From: an uncultured Bacteroides sp.
Lineage (GTDB): Bacteria > Bacteroidota > Bacteroidia > Bacteroidales > Bacteroidaceae
DNA: 15,837 bases
Assembly (NCBI GenBank): GCA_934716785.1
Contig: CAKUYM010000066.1
Span: 1 to 15,837 of the forward strand
Direction of reading: 5' to 3'
The notes beneath the pieces are model-generated. The model ran no database searches, was not told the origin of the DNA, and saw only the letters and a list, made by a program, of their open reading frames with translations. Positions 1 to 8,185 of the stretch are shown here, one piece after another. Made by a program: the position numbers and the translations under genes. Each line of letters opens with the position of its first letter. Position 1 is the stretch's first letter.

Positions 1-69
1 TCCCTGTGCTGACAGAATAATGAAAGCCAGCATACACAGTTTTGATAGTATGAATAATCTATTTTTCAT
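1..69 (-). CDS. Partial exported protein, N-terminus only (last gene visible in the left SusCD operon)
   Basis: The gene begins at an ATG at 69-67 and runs off the left edge after 23 codons. The visible peptide starts MKNRLFILSK, continues with a hydrophobic stretch (LCMLAFIILS) and ends AQG, which looks like a Sec signal peptide close to its cleavage site; no lipobox Cys is seen. An AAGAAG purine run lies directly before the ATG. It follows the SusD stop by 53 bases on the same strand, the usual place for a surface glycan-binding protein or a secreted enzyme in such operons. No function can be assigned from this fragment. Confidence 0.7.
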   Translation of the reverse strand, partial: MKNRLFILSKLCMLAFIILSAQG

Positions 70-122
70 CTTCTTCTTTTTTAACTTATACAATCAATAA
101 GAATAATCGCAAATGCTCCATT

Positions 123-1898
123 TCATCGAGCGATATCGGGATAACCCGGATTCTGTTTCAAATACTCGTTCTGTTCCAGTTGCGTCTGCGACAAGGGGAA
201 CAACTCGTAATGTTTGTCCGCATCCTGCGGCTTATCCCACCATGCTTCCTGGTACCTGCCAAAACGGATCAGGTCCGTACGCCGACGGCTTTCCGCAAGA
301 AATTCACGTCCCCATTCATCGAGCATCTCTTTCAGATCGAGCGCCACACTTCCCTCCGGCTGATAAGCGATATTAGCATTAAAGTTCTCATAATTGCGCT
401 TGCGTACGCTATTCAGCAACTTACCCGCTTCGTTCGCCTGTCCGAGACGGAGCAGAGCCTCAGCCTGCGAATAAATAATCTCCGCCAGACGTATCTCCGT
501 ATAGTCTGATTCAATATAATATCCTCCGGTGAACGGATAGAACGGATACTTTACGCAATAGAGCCCGGAGTTAAAATCACCATTGCCCAATTTAGATTCC
601 ATATAGGCCGGATTGGAGATATAGCCGGATTCGGCATTTCCTTCGAAACGCCCCACTTGGTCACGCAGATAAATCACATATTGATTATCCGGATTCTTGG
701 CATATCCCCCACTGACAGCAGAATTTGGGATCTTGCCCTCAAGGAAGAACATACCCTCGCGTGTATTATTACCCGTATTCACATATTGCTTATACCGTAG
801 GTCTCCCGGATATTTGGCAAACTTCCGGGTAACCATTCCCAATCCGTAGCCAAACAGTTTGCGCGGTTGCTGATTATCATAACTCGGTGAAAGCGCATAT
901 TTCGGATTCCGTTCGCCATTTCCCTCTATTTTCAGATAATAGGCACTTCCGTAAGGCAAACCGCGTCCGTACACCGTTCTTCTGTCATTCTGCAAGTGCC
1001 AGCTGGTCAGACCGTAAGAACCGGGGAAACCGAAAATCACTTCATTGCACGTCTCATTGTTCCAGTCGAAAGGTTCGTACCAATTATCCGCAATAGCATA
1101 ATAACCGAACTCCCCGTCAGTGATACGCTTACACATATCGATACATTCCTGCCACTTGGGCTGACCAATCCATACTTCCGCATTCAGATAGAGACGAACC
1201 AATAAGGAGGCAGCGGCAGCTTTCGTAAATTGTCCCTGCTGTGCGCCATTGCCGGACTGCCCGCTTTTGGAAAGCAGAGCTGTGAGACAGTAGTCCTTCA
1301 GCTCACTCTCGATAAAATCAAACAGCACTTTCGGTTCTACTTGCTTCCGGTTTTCCGGCAGTGCATTCACCGCCTGATCCGATGTGGTGGTCAGGATACA
1401 ATGACGATGCGTATTCAGCAGGCGGAGATACCCCCAAGCACGCATACAGCGCAACTGTGCCTTAAAACTTTCGAATTCACTTTCACTTAAGCCAAAAGAA
1501 GAGGGATTCAACTGCTCCAAATCATCCAGCACCATATTGCACTGGGCGATGCCTACATAGAAACTCTCCCATTCGCTCAACCAGTCGCCCTTATTGATGT
1601 CATCGTATTGGTGACGATGATACATCTCCCACAAGCCACCATCGTACCACCAAGTGCCACGAGTGGGTGTAATCAACTGGTCGGCAGGAAGTTCCTCATT
1701 CTCATGACGTATCCAGATACAGCAATACATATGTTCGAAGGGCCGAAAGACAGCATTGATGATATCCTGCTTCGTATTATAATAATTTTGGGACATCACT
1801 TGGTCGTACACCGTTTCCGACAAGTCGGTACAAGACGACGAGCCCAGTACAGTCCCCGCCATCATACCCAATCCTATGATATATTTTGTTATTTTCAT
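123..1898 (-). CDS. SusD/RagB family outer-membrane lipoprotein
   Basis: The 591-residue product is a SusD-type protein. These cap the SusC channel on the cell surface and help bind and deliver the ligand. The N-terminus is a lipoprotein signal peptide ending SSSC, with Cys23 as the likely lipidated residue. The helical SusD-like N-terminal part follows (roughly 24-230, with tetratricopeptide-like helices). The C-terminal RagB/SusD region ends with the family-typical segment EWGREFLAESRRRTDLIRFG about 60 residues from the end. Length is at the upper end of the usual 500-600. The sequence is rich in Trp and Tyr, as is common in glycan-binding SusDs, but this does not identify the ligand. The start is supported by AAAAAAGGAAC just upstream. 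The gene lies 13 bases after the susC stop and is surely cotranscribed with it. Confidence 0.96.
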   Translation of the reverse strand: MKITKYIIGLGMMAGTVLGSSSCTDLSETVYDQVMSQNYYNTKQDIINAVFRPFEHMYCCIWIRHENEELPADQLITPTRGTWWYDGGLWEMYHRHQYDDINKGDWLSEWESFYVGIAQCNMVLDDLEQLNPSSFGLSESEFESFKAQLRCMRAWGYLRLLNTHRHCILTTTSDQAVNALPENRKQVEPKVLFDFIESELKDYCLTALLSKSGQSGNGAQQGQFTKAAAASLLVRLYLNAEVWIGQPKWQECIDMCKRITDGEFGYYAIADNWYEPFDWNNETCNEVIFGFPGSYGLTSWHLQNDRRTVYGRGLPYGSAYYLKIEGNGERNPKYALSPSYDNQQPRKLFGYGLGMVTRKFAKYPGDLRYKQYVNTGNNTREGMFFLEGKIPNSAVSGGYAKNPDNQYVIYLRDQVGRFEGNAESGYISNPAYMESKLGNGDFNSGLYCVKYPFYPFTGGYYIESDYTEIRLAEIIYSQAEALLRLGQANEAGKLLNSVRKRNYENFNANIAYQPEGSVALDLKEMLDEWGREFLAESRRRTDLIRFGRYQEAWWDKPQDADKHYELFPLSQTQLEQNEYLKQNPGYPDIAR

Positions 1899-1911
1899 AA
1901 TTGTTCCTTTT

Positions 1912-4908
1912 TTAAAAACTAACTTGCAAACCTAAAATGAACTGGAAGGCAGACGGGTAATAGTTGTATCCTCCTCCGAAGGTACCCGGCGTCAAACCGT
2001 TCACTTCATATGTCGAGGTGTCTACACCGGTAAACTTCGTGAACGTATAAAGATTGTTGGCCGTTCCGAACAGACGTATCTTTTCGATATACTTCTTATG
2101 CAGATTCATCGTATAGCCCAAAGTGACATTGTCTATCTTCAGGTAATCGCCCGGCTCTATGAAGTAGTCGGTAATCACATTCTTGCCGGTCGTGATATGC
2201 GCATTCTTCGAATAAGCAGTCGTCAACTGGTTCGTACTCATACTCTGCAATCCGAAATAGAAATCATGCACATTGAATATATCAAATCCGGCAGCGCCAC
2301 GAAGAGCGACAGTCAGGTCGAAATTCTTATAAGTGAAGTTGTGCGTCATGGAACCTGTGAATTTCGGCAAACCATTTCCGGTCACCGTCTTATCCTCTTC
2401 CGCACCTTGAGCCACCGGAATAACATTTCCTTTCTTGTCATAAATCAGCCAGTCACCTTTTTTGTCTACACCGGCATACCGATAGGTGTAATAGTTACCG
2501 ATACGCTCGCCCTCTTCAATCCGTTGCAAGTATCCCGGATTGTTAGGATTCGCCATATTGCAGGTCGAATAATATTTCTGACCTTTGTACACATCGTTGG
2601 AGAAGCTGACAAACTTATTATTATTGGTAGCTCCCACCAATGTGAAGCTATAGCCGAAGTCTTTTGTACGAACTGCATTCACCGTTATATCAAGCTCGAA
2701 ACCTGTGTTGCGGAGTGTGCCCACATTGGCATAAATAGTAGTAAACAGATTGGGTGGTACGGATACGGAGTAGCTACCCAGCAAATCGCTTTGTTTGCGG
2801 TGGAAATAGTTCAATGAACCGGTCACCTTATGCTTGAAGAGTGAAAAGTCAATACCTATATTCTGATTATGCCCTTTTTCCCAACGGAGTTCCGAGTTTA
2901 CATTCTTGCTCGGTCCCCATACGTGAAAGTTATTGCCGCCATACTGATACCATCCGTATGCCTTATAAGTGGCCAAGGACTGATAGTTACCTATTTCCTG
3001 ATTACCGGTGACACCATAGTCATAACGCACCTTCAGGTCGTCAAGCCATGACAGTCCTTTCATAAAACTTTCGTCAGAGATACGCCATCCCACGGATACT
3101 GCCGGGAAATTACCCCATTTATGATTCTCACCGAAACGTGAAGAACCTTCATGCCGCAGGGAGAAAGTGAGCAGATAGCGTTCTTTCCAGTCGTAATTGA
3201 CACGTCCGAAGAAGCTGATCAGCTTATGGTCGTTTTTATAAGAGCTCATCATAGTCTTCCCCTCTTTCGATGCCTCCAGACCGGAGCCGATATTATTGTA
3301 CTTCAATCCGTCGGAAGAGAAGTCCCAGTTTTCCGCACCCATGCCCGAACTCACACCGTAATTGTAGCTATATCCTACCATTGCACGGATTTGATGATCT
3401 TTTATGCGCGTAGAGAAGTTAGTCACCCATTCCAGATTATTGTTAGTGCTCTTGTCAAAGTCACGGCTTGCCTTTCCGGCAACACCCGAATTTACATTGG
3501 GACCATAGGTAGACGGGGTAAACCATCCGTTAAATTTATCAACTTGATATTGTGAAACCGTAATCTGTGATTTCAGCACCATGTCCGGATTCTTGGGATT
3601 GAACAACGGCAACAGATTTACGGTAGCCGTAGCGTTCCATTCCAATATTTTAATCTCCGTTCCGTTCTCTTCCTCATTCAGTTGCTCAACAATATTAGAG
3701 CTGTCTCCACCTGCCGGAAAACGATAATATCCGTTTGCAGACTCAGCATCATAAATGGGCATTGTAGGATTGTTCTTGATAACGCTGCCATATACACTGG
3801 CGGATTTGTTACGGTCGATGACCCGCGGACTCATGTTGGCTGCAAAGGTGAATAACCCGTCTTTCGTGGTGTGGCTCACAGTAGCACGCGCACCGTATTC
3901 ACGACGGTCCGACCGTAGGTCGATCCCCTGTGCCTTGCGGTAGTCGGCAGTCACGCGATAGTTGGTTCTCGCGTTTCCACCGGAGAAAGTCAAGGTATGC
4001 ATATGCGTTACACCCAAGCGGGTCACTGCATCAAACCAGTCCGTGGTAGCTCCCATATCGGAAAGCGGATTGGACACGGTGCGATAGGCACGATATTCTT
4101 CGGCATTCATTATATCGAGTTCTTTCTTCGCCTTGTTGAAAGTAACGGCAGCGCTGTATGTAGTATGCACCTCTCCGTCCCTCGTTCCTTTCTTCAGATT
4201 TACGAGAATAACGCCGTTGCTTCCCCGTGTACCGTAGATGGCGGAAGCCGCACCGTCTTTCAGCACATCAATAGATTCGATGTCGGCAGGATTGATGTTC
4301 GTCATGTCACCACCCGGCACTCCGTCGACGACAATCAGCGGGCCCAAGCCGGCATTGCGTGAAGATATACCGCGAATCTGAATACTTCCCGTGCTGTTCG
4401 GGTCGGCCAAAGCCGTATTTGAAACGGACACGCTGGACACCTTTCCCTGCAAGAGCATGGAAGCATCCAGACTGGAAATCTGATTGAGGTCCTTGGCACC
4501 GACATGTGAGATGGCCGAAGTCATTTCTTTCCTTTTCATCGTACCATAGCCTACCACTACCACCTCATTCAAGGCAGTCGATTCTTCCTTCAACACGATT
4601 TTCAATGACTTCCGGTCTTTGATGGCCACTTCCTGAGTCTCGTAGCCGATATAAGATACCTTCAAATGTCCGTTCTGTGAGACATTCACACTGAATTTTC
4701 CTTCCATATCGGTGATAGCTCCTTGTTTCGTCTCTACAACCACCACCGAAGCACCGATGACAGGTTCCCCCTTTTCATCGATGACCGTACCCGATACTTT
4801 ACGCTCCTGCTGCACTTCCCACGAAGCAGCTCTTGCCCCGATACCGGCAAACAGCATCAGCAACATGCCCAACAGGCAGGTACACATTTTGCAATGAATA
4901 TTTCTCAT
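1912..4908 (-). CDS. SusC/RagA family TonB-dependent outer-membrane receptor without STN domain
   Basis: The 998-residue product is a TonB-linked outer-membrane importer. A signal peptide (about 1-27, ending GIGARA) is followed by a carboxypeptidase-regulatory-like domain (about 38-107; GTVIDEKGEPVIGASV, then VSYIGYE). Next come the TonB-box region EVVVVGYGTMKRK near 115-127, a plug domain (about 128-240; LIVVDGVPGG, then NPADIESIDVLKDGAASAIY), and a long beta-barrel ending in the aromatic LQVSF. There is no secretin/TonB N-terminal (STN) domain, so it should not signal through a FecR-type anti-sigma factor, unlike the other SusC in this window. That fits regulation by the neighbouring membrane HTH protein. 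It starts 31 bases after the GDPD stop and ends 13 bases before susD, so all three form one operon. The substrate is not determinable from the sequence. Confidence 0.97.
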   Translation of the reverse strand: MRNIHCKMCTCLLGMLLMLFAGIGARAASWEVQQERKVSGTVIDEKGEPVIGASVVVVETKQGAITDMEGKFSVNVSQNGHLKVSYIGYETQEVAIKDRKSLKIVLKEESTALNEVVVVGYGTMKRKEMTSAISHVGAKDLNQISSLDASMLLQGKVSSVSVSNTALADPNSTGSIQIRGISSRNAGLGPLIVVDGVPGGDMTNINPADIESIDVLKDGAASAIYGTRGSNGVILVNLKKGTRDGEVHTTYSAAVTFNKAKKELDIMNAEEYRAYRTVSNPLSDMGATTDWFDAVTRLGVTHMHTLTFSGGNARTNYRVTADYRKAQGIDLRSDRREYGARATVSHTTKDGLFTFAANMSPRVIDRNKSASVYGSVIKNNPTMPIYDAESANGYYRFPAGGDSSNIVEQLNEEENGTEIKILEWNATATVNLLPLFNPKNPDMVLKSQITVSQYQVDKFNGWFTPSTYGPNVNSGVAGKASRDFDKSTNNNLEWVTNFSTRIKDHQIRAMVGYSYNYGVSSGMGAENWDFSSDGLKYNNIGSGLEASKEGKTMMSSYKNDHKLISFFGRVNYDWKERYLLTFSLRHEGSSRFGENHKWGNFPAVSVGWRISDESFMKGLSWLDDLKVRYDYGVTGNQEIGNYQSLATYKAYGWYQYGGNNFHVWGPSKNVNSELRWEKGHNQNIGIDFSLFKHKVTGSLNYFHRKQSDLLGSYSVSVPPNLFTTIYANVGTLRNTGFELDITVNAVRTKDFGYSFTLVGATNNNKFVSFSNDVYKGQKYYSTCNMANPNNPGYLQRIEEGERIGNYYTYRYAGVDKKGDWLIYDKKGNVIPVAQGAEEDKTVTGNGLPKFTGSMTHNFTYKNFDLTVALRGAAGFDIFNVHDFYFGLQSMSTNQLTTAYSKNAHITTGKNVITDYFIEPGDYLKIDNVTLGYTMNLHKKYIEKIRLFGTANNLYTFTKFTGVDTSTYEVNGLTPGTFGGGYNYYPSAFQFILGLQVSF

Positions 4909-4939
4909 AAATAGATAATTTTTATATTAGATGATAAAG

Positions 4940-6118
4940 TTAACGCAGTCCTCTTGCCTGCAAAGCCGGAATCAACAGATCCGGCACATCCGTCTGTATC
5001 ATACACACCATCGGATAGATTTGCAGAAGTTCATCCAGATAGTTCTCGTTCAGTGTCCATTCGGATACATCGCTGCCAGTGGTAGGAAGCATATTCACGG
5101 TAGCTAACATTCCGTCGTTGACGGAGCTACCCAACGGAGTGCTTTTCCCATTGGTCAGATAACTGTACTGTACGAAATAATTGCCCGGCAGCCCTATCAT
5201 CGGCTGATGATTGCCTGTCCATGTGTAGACGTGTGCTTTGCTTGTCATGTCAAGCACTTCTTTGGCAGCCTGCGCACTGTTGCAGTAGAGGAATACGGAC
5301 TCCAGCATGTCAAGCTTCGTTACGATATCCACCACTTGTTGGGAGGAAGCCGTACGCGGAGAAAAATCGAGATTGTAATAGATTTTACCACGTCCCGCTT
5401 TCAGGAATTCTTCAAGGGTCGGCATCTTTTCGTCAGTTACCCGACCGTTCCGGTCTTTCAGATTATACTTCTGCAATTCAGCATAGGTCATTTTCGTGAT
5501 ATCACCCGTACCGTTAGTCGTTGCATTGATTGTCTGATTGTGGCATACCACTACCACACCGTCGCTTGTCACTTGGGTGTCACACTCTATCACCTCCGCT
5601 CCTGCCTCAATGGCATCTGCTACGGAAGATACCGAGTTTTCGGGAATAGTCCTGTCTGTGGTGTGTGCACGATGCGCCATCACCCACACTTTTTTATTAG
5701 ACGGATCCCTGAATTGCTTCATCGCTTCCGTCAGTGCCAACAGGTTATAGATACGGATTCTTTTCTGTAATTCATACTGGCCTGCCGTGACGTGCAGCGT
5801 ATAATCACCACTTTGGTCGTAAGCATGGGTGATGGAAGTCGCCGCCTTTCCTTCTTTCACCGTCCCGTCACCGAAATCGACTGTAATATCGGTATTTCCA
5901 TCAATGTTGTTAAACTTGACCTCCACCACCTCTTTCAGCATGGCGCGGGTGCTTGTTTGCAGATAAGGGTTCTTTTTCACAGAGTCATCGTCAGAGCAAG
6001 CGATACAAGTTATCCCGCACACGCATAGAATAACCCAACACCATAGCCAGTTCATAGACTGATGCTTCGTTCTGCTTCTTTTTTCCGGTATGGAAAAAAA
6101 CAACAAATCTTTTTTCAT
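4940..6118 (-). CDS. PKD-domain glycerophosphodiester phosphodiesterase lipoprotein, probably surface-exposed
   Basis: Counted from the ATG at 6118 the protein has 392 residues. A basic N-region (KRSRTKH) and a hydrophobic stretch lead to a lipobox-like CIAC with Cys41. The following SDDDS resembles the acidic surface-export signal described for Bacteroides lipoproteins. A PKD-like fold spans about 58-124 (DFGDGT, then HAYDQSGDYTLHV). The GDPD domain spans about 145-392: AHRAH (His149, Arg150), IPENS (160-162 region), IECD (Glu178, Asp180), SDGVVVVCHN (His193), MPTLEEF, and a C-terminal IQTDVPDLL. These enzymes hydrolyse glycerophosphodiesters to glycerol phosphate and an alcohol. HRAH replaces the usual HRG, and NLDF stands where many members have a Glu-x-Lys motif, so substrate or metal use may differ. 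A TTG at 6154 and an ATG at 6055 are other in-frame starts; I prefer 6118 because the 6055 start would lack the basic n-region. It is the first gene of the SusCD operon. Confidence 0.9.
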   Translation of the reverse strand: MKKDLLFFSIPEKRSRTKHQSMNWLWCWVILCVCGITCIACSDDDSVKKNPYLQTSTRAMLKEVVEVKFNNIDGNTDITVDFGDGTVKEGKAATSITHAYDQSGDYTLHVTAGQYELQKRIRIYNLLALTEAMKQFRDPSNKKVWVMAHRAHTTDRTIPENSVSSVADAIEAGAEVIECDTQVTSDGVVVVCHNQTINATTNGTGDITKMTYAELQKYNLKDRNGRVTDEKMPTLEEFLKAGRGKIYYNLDFSPRTASSQQVVDIVTKLDMLESVFLYCNSAQAAKEVLDMTSKAHVYTWTGNHQPMIGLPGNYFVQYSYLTNGKSTPLGSSVNDGMLATVNMLPTTGSDVSEWTLNENYLDELLQIYPMVCMIQTDVPDLLIPALQARGLR

Positions 6119-6186
6119 GTGTGTTTTTATAAAGATTAATAAAAAAGTTTCCAAAGACGAAATTTGTCAATTCCGTTCGGTTACGA

Positions 6187-6194
6187 CAAAAATA
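6187..6194 (-). promoter_or_regulatory. Candidate Bacteroides promoter for the GDPD-susC-susD operon
   Basis: On the minus strand this reads TATTTTTG, a full match to the Bacteroides -7 consensus TAnnTTTG. A TTTC (6217-6214, three of four matches to the -33 TTTG) lies 19 bases upstream, which is the expected spacing. It would give a leader of roughly 60 bases before the ATG at 6118. It also puts the TTG at 6154 inside the leader without excluding it. The region is AT-rich, so chance matches are possible. Confidence 0.45.
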
Positions 6195-6234
6195 GGCTGA
6201 AATGACGCGATAAGAAATAGCCAAGGGGATATTG

Positions 6235-6256
6235 GTGGATATTTACAATATTCCAC
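6235..6256. promoter_or_regulatory. Imperfect inverted repeat, candidate operator upstream of the GDPD operon
   Basis: The arms GTGGA-TATT and AATATTCCAC are complementary apart from one bulged base, with a three-base centre. The dyad is centred about 55 bases upstream of the middle of the predicted -7 box (6187-6194), a typical activator distance. It contains TTACAAT followed by TTCC, also seen in the dyad at 8123-8143. Binding by the adjacent HTH regulator is inference. Confidence 0.35.
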
Positions 6257-6333
6257 AAATAGTAATCTATTAACAAACAGAATATTAAGTCACATTACGC
6301 GAACATAAAAAAGTGGATTTTGCACAGACTTGT

Positions 6334-7983
6334 TTACCGGATTTTGGCTACTAAATCTTCAAAATCTTCCCGTGACACACGAGCTTTATTTTTTACTTTT
6401 GAACGGTAGTTATAGATAGTATTCACCGAATAATGCAAAAGTTCCGCAATCTGTGAACTGTCTTTAATGCCGAGACGTATCAAGGCAAAAATCCGTAGCT
6501 CCGTATTAAGCAATTCGTCTTGTTTCAACACGATTTGTTCTTCGGGCAATAGCAGCGCATTGAGAGACTCCACGAAGTGAGGAAAAAGATGCAAGAAAGC
6601 GGAATCAAAGTTTGCATATAGTTCCTGTATTTCGGCTGTTACAATATCATTACTAAGATGAGTCATTTTCAGCAACTCGTCTACCTGTCCCCGCTGCAAC
6701 TTCTTGTTCACCAGTTTTCTATATGCCTGCAGGCGGTTTACGTAGACGGAGCAGAGCTTGAAGAAACGGGCAATATAGGCTTCTTTAATAAGGTTGGATT
6801 CGGAAAGTTCCAGATTCGTGGAACGAAGATGGCGATTCACCTCTTCCAGTTCTCCATTCAGTGAGGAAAGTCGCCCGTTCACCTCCTGCAATCCTTTCTT
6901 GGCAACAGAAAGGGCTTTCATCTGCCGGTAGATGTAGATTAACGCTATCACCAACAATAGCGCAAGCAGGGCCATACATACGATATAAATCTGCAACTCC
7001 TTATTTTGTTTCTTGATGATATCCTGATAATTCCCGTTTATCATAGAAAGCGGAGTAATATTCATCCAACTGCGCAACCGTGTCTTATAGAACTGTGATA
7101 TCTCCCAAGAGAAATTGATATATGCATACGCCCGTTTCAGATCTCCCTTGCCATGCAGTTCCTGGGCCAGTACCATCAACGAGGATTGCTCCTTGATGGC
7201 GGAACGTACATCGGAAATTGCAGACAGAACCAAGTAATATAAATGTTCGTCTTTCTCCCCCATACTTTCAAAAAGACGGAAGCGCTGATAGGCCACCAAT
7301 GCATATTGAGGAGTGCCGAACGAAGATTCCGAAAGCCGACGGTTACTGAATTCAAGGGCCTCATTATATCTTCCGGCCTCTTTCAGTTGAGTTTCGCGCA
7401 GCCACAAGTAGGTATCCGAAGTAGGTTCCAAAACTACCAGCATGGAATCCCGATAAGCATGACTCAATTTGAGATAACGCGATGAAAACATTCGGTATCT
7501 CGGTTGCGCTGCTCCTGCCTCGGCATATAAATGTTCATAACACGTATAGTAATTGCCTAAAAGAGACTGTGGTAGTGTCCGGCGTTCAATTGAGTTCAGT
7601 ATATCTGTGGCTTCCATATACATGCCGGTGGATGATAATAGATAAGACAATTCCAACCGGGTTTTAAGTTCACGTTCCTCATCACCCAACTGCTGTGCCA
7701 CCACTCTGTTCACATTCAGATAATGTAGTGCGGAATCGGAGCTATACGCCTTATATTCGGAATAAATCCTATTGTTCAAGTTGTAACGTTCGATGGAAAC
7801 AGGCGGTGTCTTCCCGGCTTCTTTCTTCAACTCCCGGAGTCTGTTCTCTTTTATCTGCACATAAGTGTCCGCTTCTTTTATGGTTGCGTCAAGCACATTC
7901 AACAGCGAGTCCAAATGCGCGTCGGCATGAGCTGGAAGACAGGAAAACAGAAGCAAAAGGAATGACAAGCAGTTATTTTTCAT
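6334..7983 (-). CDS. Membrane-spanning transcriptional regulator with periplasmic sensor and C-terminal LuxR-like HTH (DUF6377-like)
   Basis: From the ATG at 7983 the product has 549 residues. It has a signal peptide (MKNNCLSFLLLLFSCLPAHA) and a largely helical, TPR-like periplasmic region to about 325. One strong transmembrane helix follows (about 330-353; IYIVCMALLALLLVIALIYI), then a coiled coil (about 360-405; SLNGELEEVNRHLRSTNLEL). The cytoplasmic C-terminus carries an HTH near 490-536 (TELRIFALIRLGIKDSSQIA, then YSVNTIYNYRSKVKNKA). The layout matches what I recall of DUF6377 proteins near SusC/SusD operons. It probably senses a periplasmic signal and controls DNA directly without a kinase step; that role is inferred. 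An ATG at 8052 would add 23 residues, but it lies upstream of the transcription start predicted from 8031-8038 and would precede a good signal peptide, so I reject it. The gene reads toward the GDPD operon and is divergent from the hydrolase. Confidence 0.9.
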   Translation of the reverse strand: MKNNCLSFLLLLFSCLPAHADAHLDSLLNVLDATIKEADTYVQIKENRLRELKKEAGKTPPVSIERYNLNNRIYSEYKAYSSDSALHYLNVNRVVAQQLGDEERELKTRLELSYLLSSTGMYMEATDILNSIERRTLPQSLLGNYYTCYEHLYAEAGAAQPRYRMFSSRYLKLSHAYRDSMLVVLEPTSDTYLWLRETQLKEAGRYNEALEFSNRRLSESSFGTPQYALVAYQRFRLFESMGEKDEHLYYLVLSAISDVRSAIKEQSSLMVLAQELHGKGDLKRAYAYINFSWEISQFYKTRLRSWMNITPLSMINGNYQDIIKKQNKELQIYIVCMALLALLLVIALIYIYRQMKALSVAKKGLQEVNGRLSSLNGELEEVNRHLRSTNLELSESNLIKEAYIARFFKLCSVYVNRLQAYRKLVNKKLQRGQVDELLKMTHLSNDIVTAEIQELYANFDSAFLHLFPHFVESLNALLLPEEQIVLKQDELLNTELRIFALIRLGIKDSSQIAELLHYSVNTIYNYRSKVKNKARVSREDFEDLVAKIR

Positions 7984-7999
7984 CGGGGTGACAGACTTT

Positions 8000-8010
8000 A
8001 TTGTAATATA
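8000..8010 (-). repeat. 11-base motif shared with the 8123-8143 dyad (inverted copy)
   Basis: On the minus strand this reads TATATTACAAT, identical to 8129-8139 on the plus strand. It lies in the predicted 5' leader of the regulator gene, so it could serve autoregulation. The motif is AT-rich and an 11-base match in such DNA may be chance. Confidence 0.3.
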
Positions 8011-8030
8011 TATTTCATAGTTTAATAAGG

Positions 8031-8038
8031 CAAATGTA
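8031..8038 (-). promoter_or_regulatory. Candidate promoter -7 box of the regulator gene
   Basis: The minus strand reads TACATTTG, a full match to TAnnTTTG. Transcription would start near 8026, about 43 bases before the ATG at 7983 and downstream of the alternative ATG at 8052. No TTTG is visible at the -33 position, so recognition may need an activator or the box may be fortuitous. Confidence 0.45.
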
Positions 8039-8122
8039 AGAAAATTCTTCATAACCCGACTATAAATAACTCATAAATTAAGGAAGCCAACGGTTTGCTG
8101 AGAGGAAAAAAATGAATAAAAC

Positions 8123-8143
8123 AGGAATTATATTACAATTCCT
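8123..8143. promoter_or_regulatory. Inverted repeat (7-bp arms), candidate operator in the divergent spacer
   Basis: AGGAATT and AATTCCT are exact inverse complements separated by seven bases. The centre lies about 56 bases upstream of the middle of the hydrolase -7 box, almost the same distance as for the 6235-6256 dyad and its promoter. Both dyads share GGAAT-type ends and a TTACAAT core. Likely binder: the DUF6377-like regulator, by inference only. Confidence 0.4.
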
Positions 8144-8185
8144 TTAAGAAAAATATTCTGATTATAGATTACAAAGAAAAATATA

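Noticed and set aside
2098..2817. 239-codon open frame on the plus strand inside the left susC gene
   Set aside because: It lies wholly antisense to a certain SusC coding region, has no recognisable domain and no promoter-like or ribosome-binding signal.
6119..6154. TTG start at 6154 that would lengthen the GDPD protein by 12 residues
   Set aside because: It is a non-ATG start and puts a hydrophobic stretch ahead of the real signal peptide. The ATG at 6118 gives a coherent basic n-region, hydrophobic core and lipobox.
6296..6333. Possible terminator after the regulator gene (T-run on the minus strand)
   Set aside because: Only a 3-bp GTG/CAC stem precedes the T-run, too weak to call.
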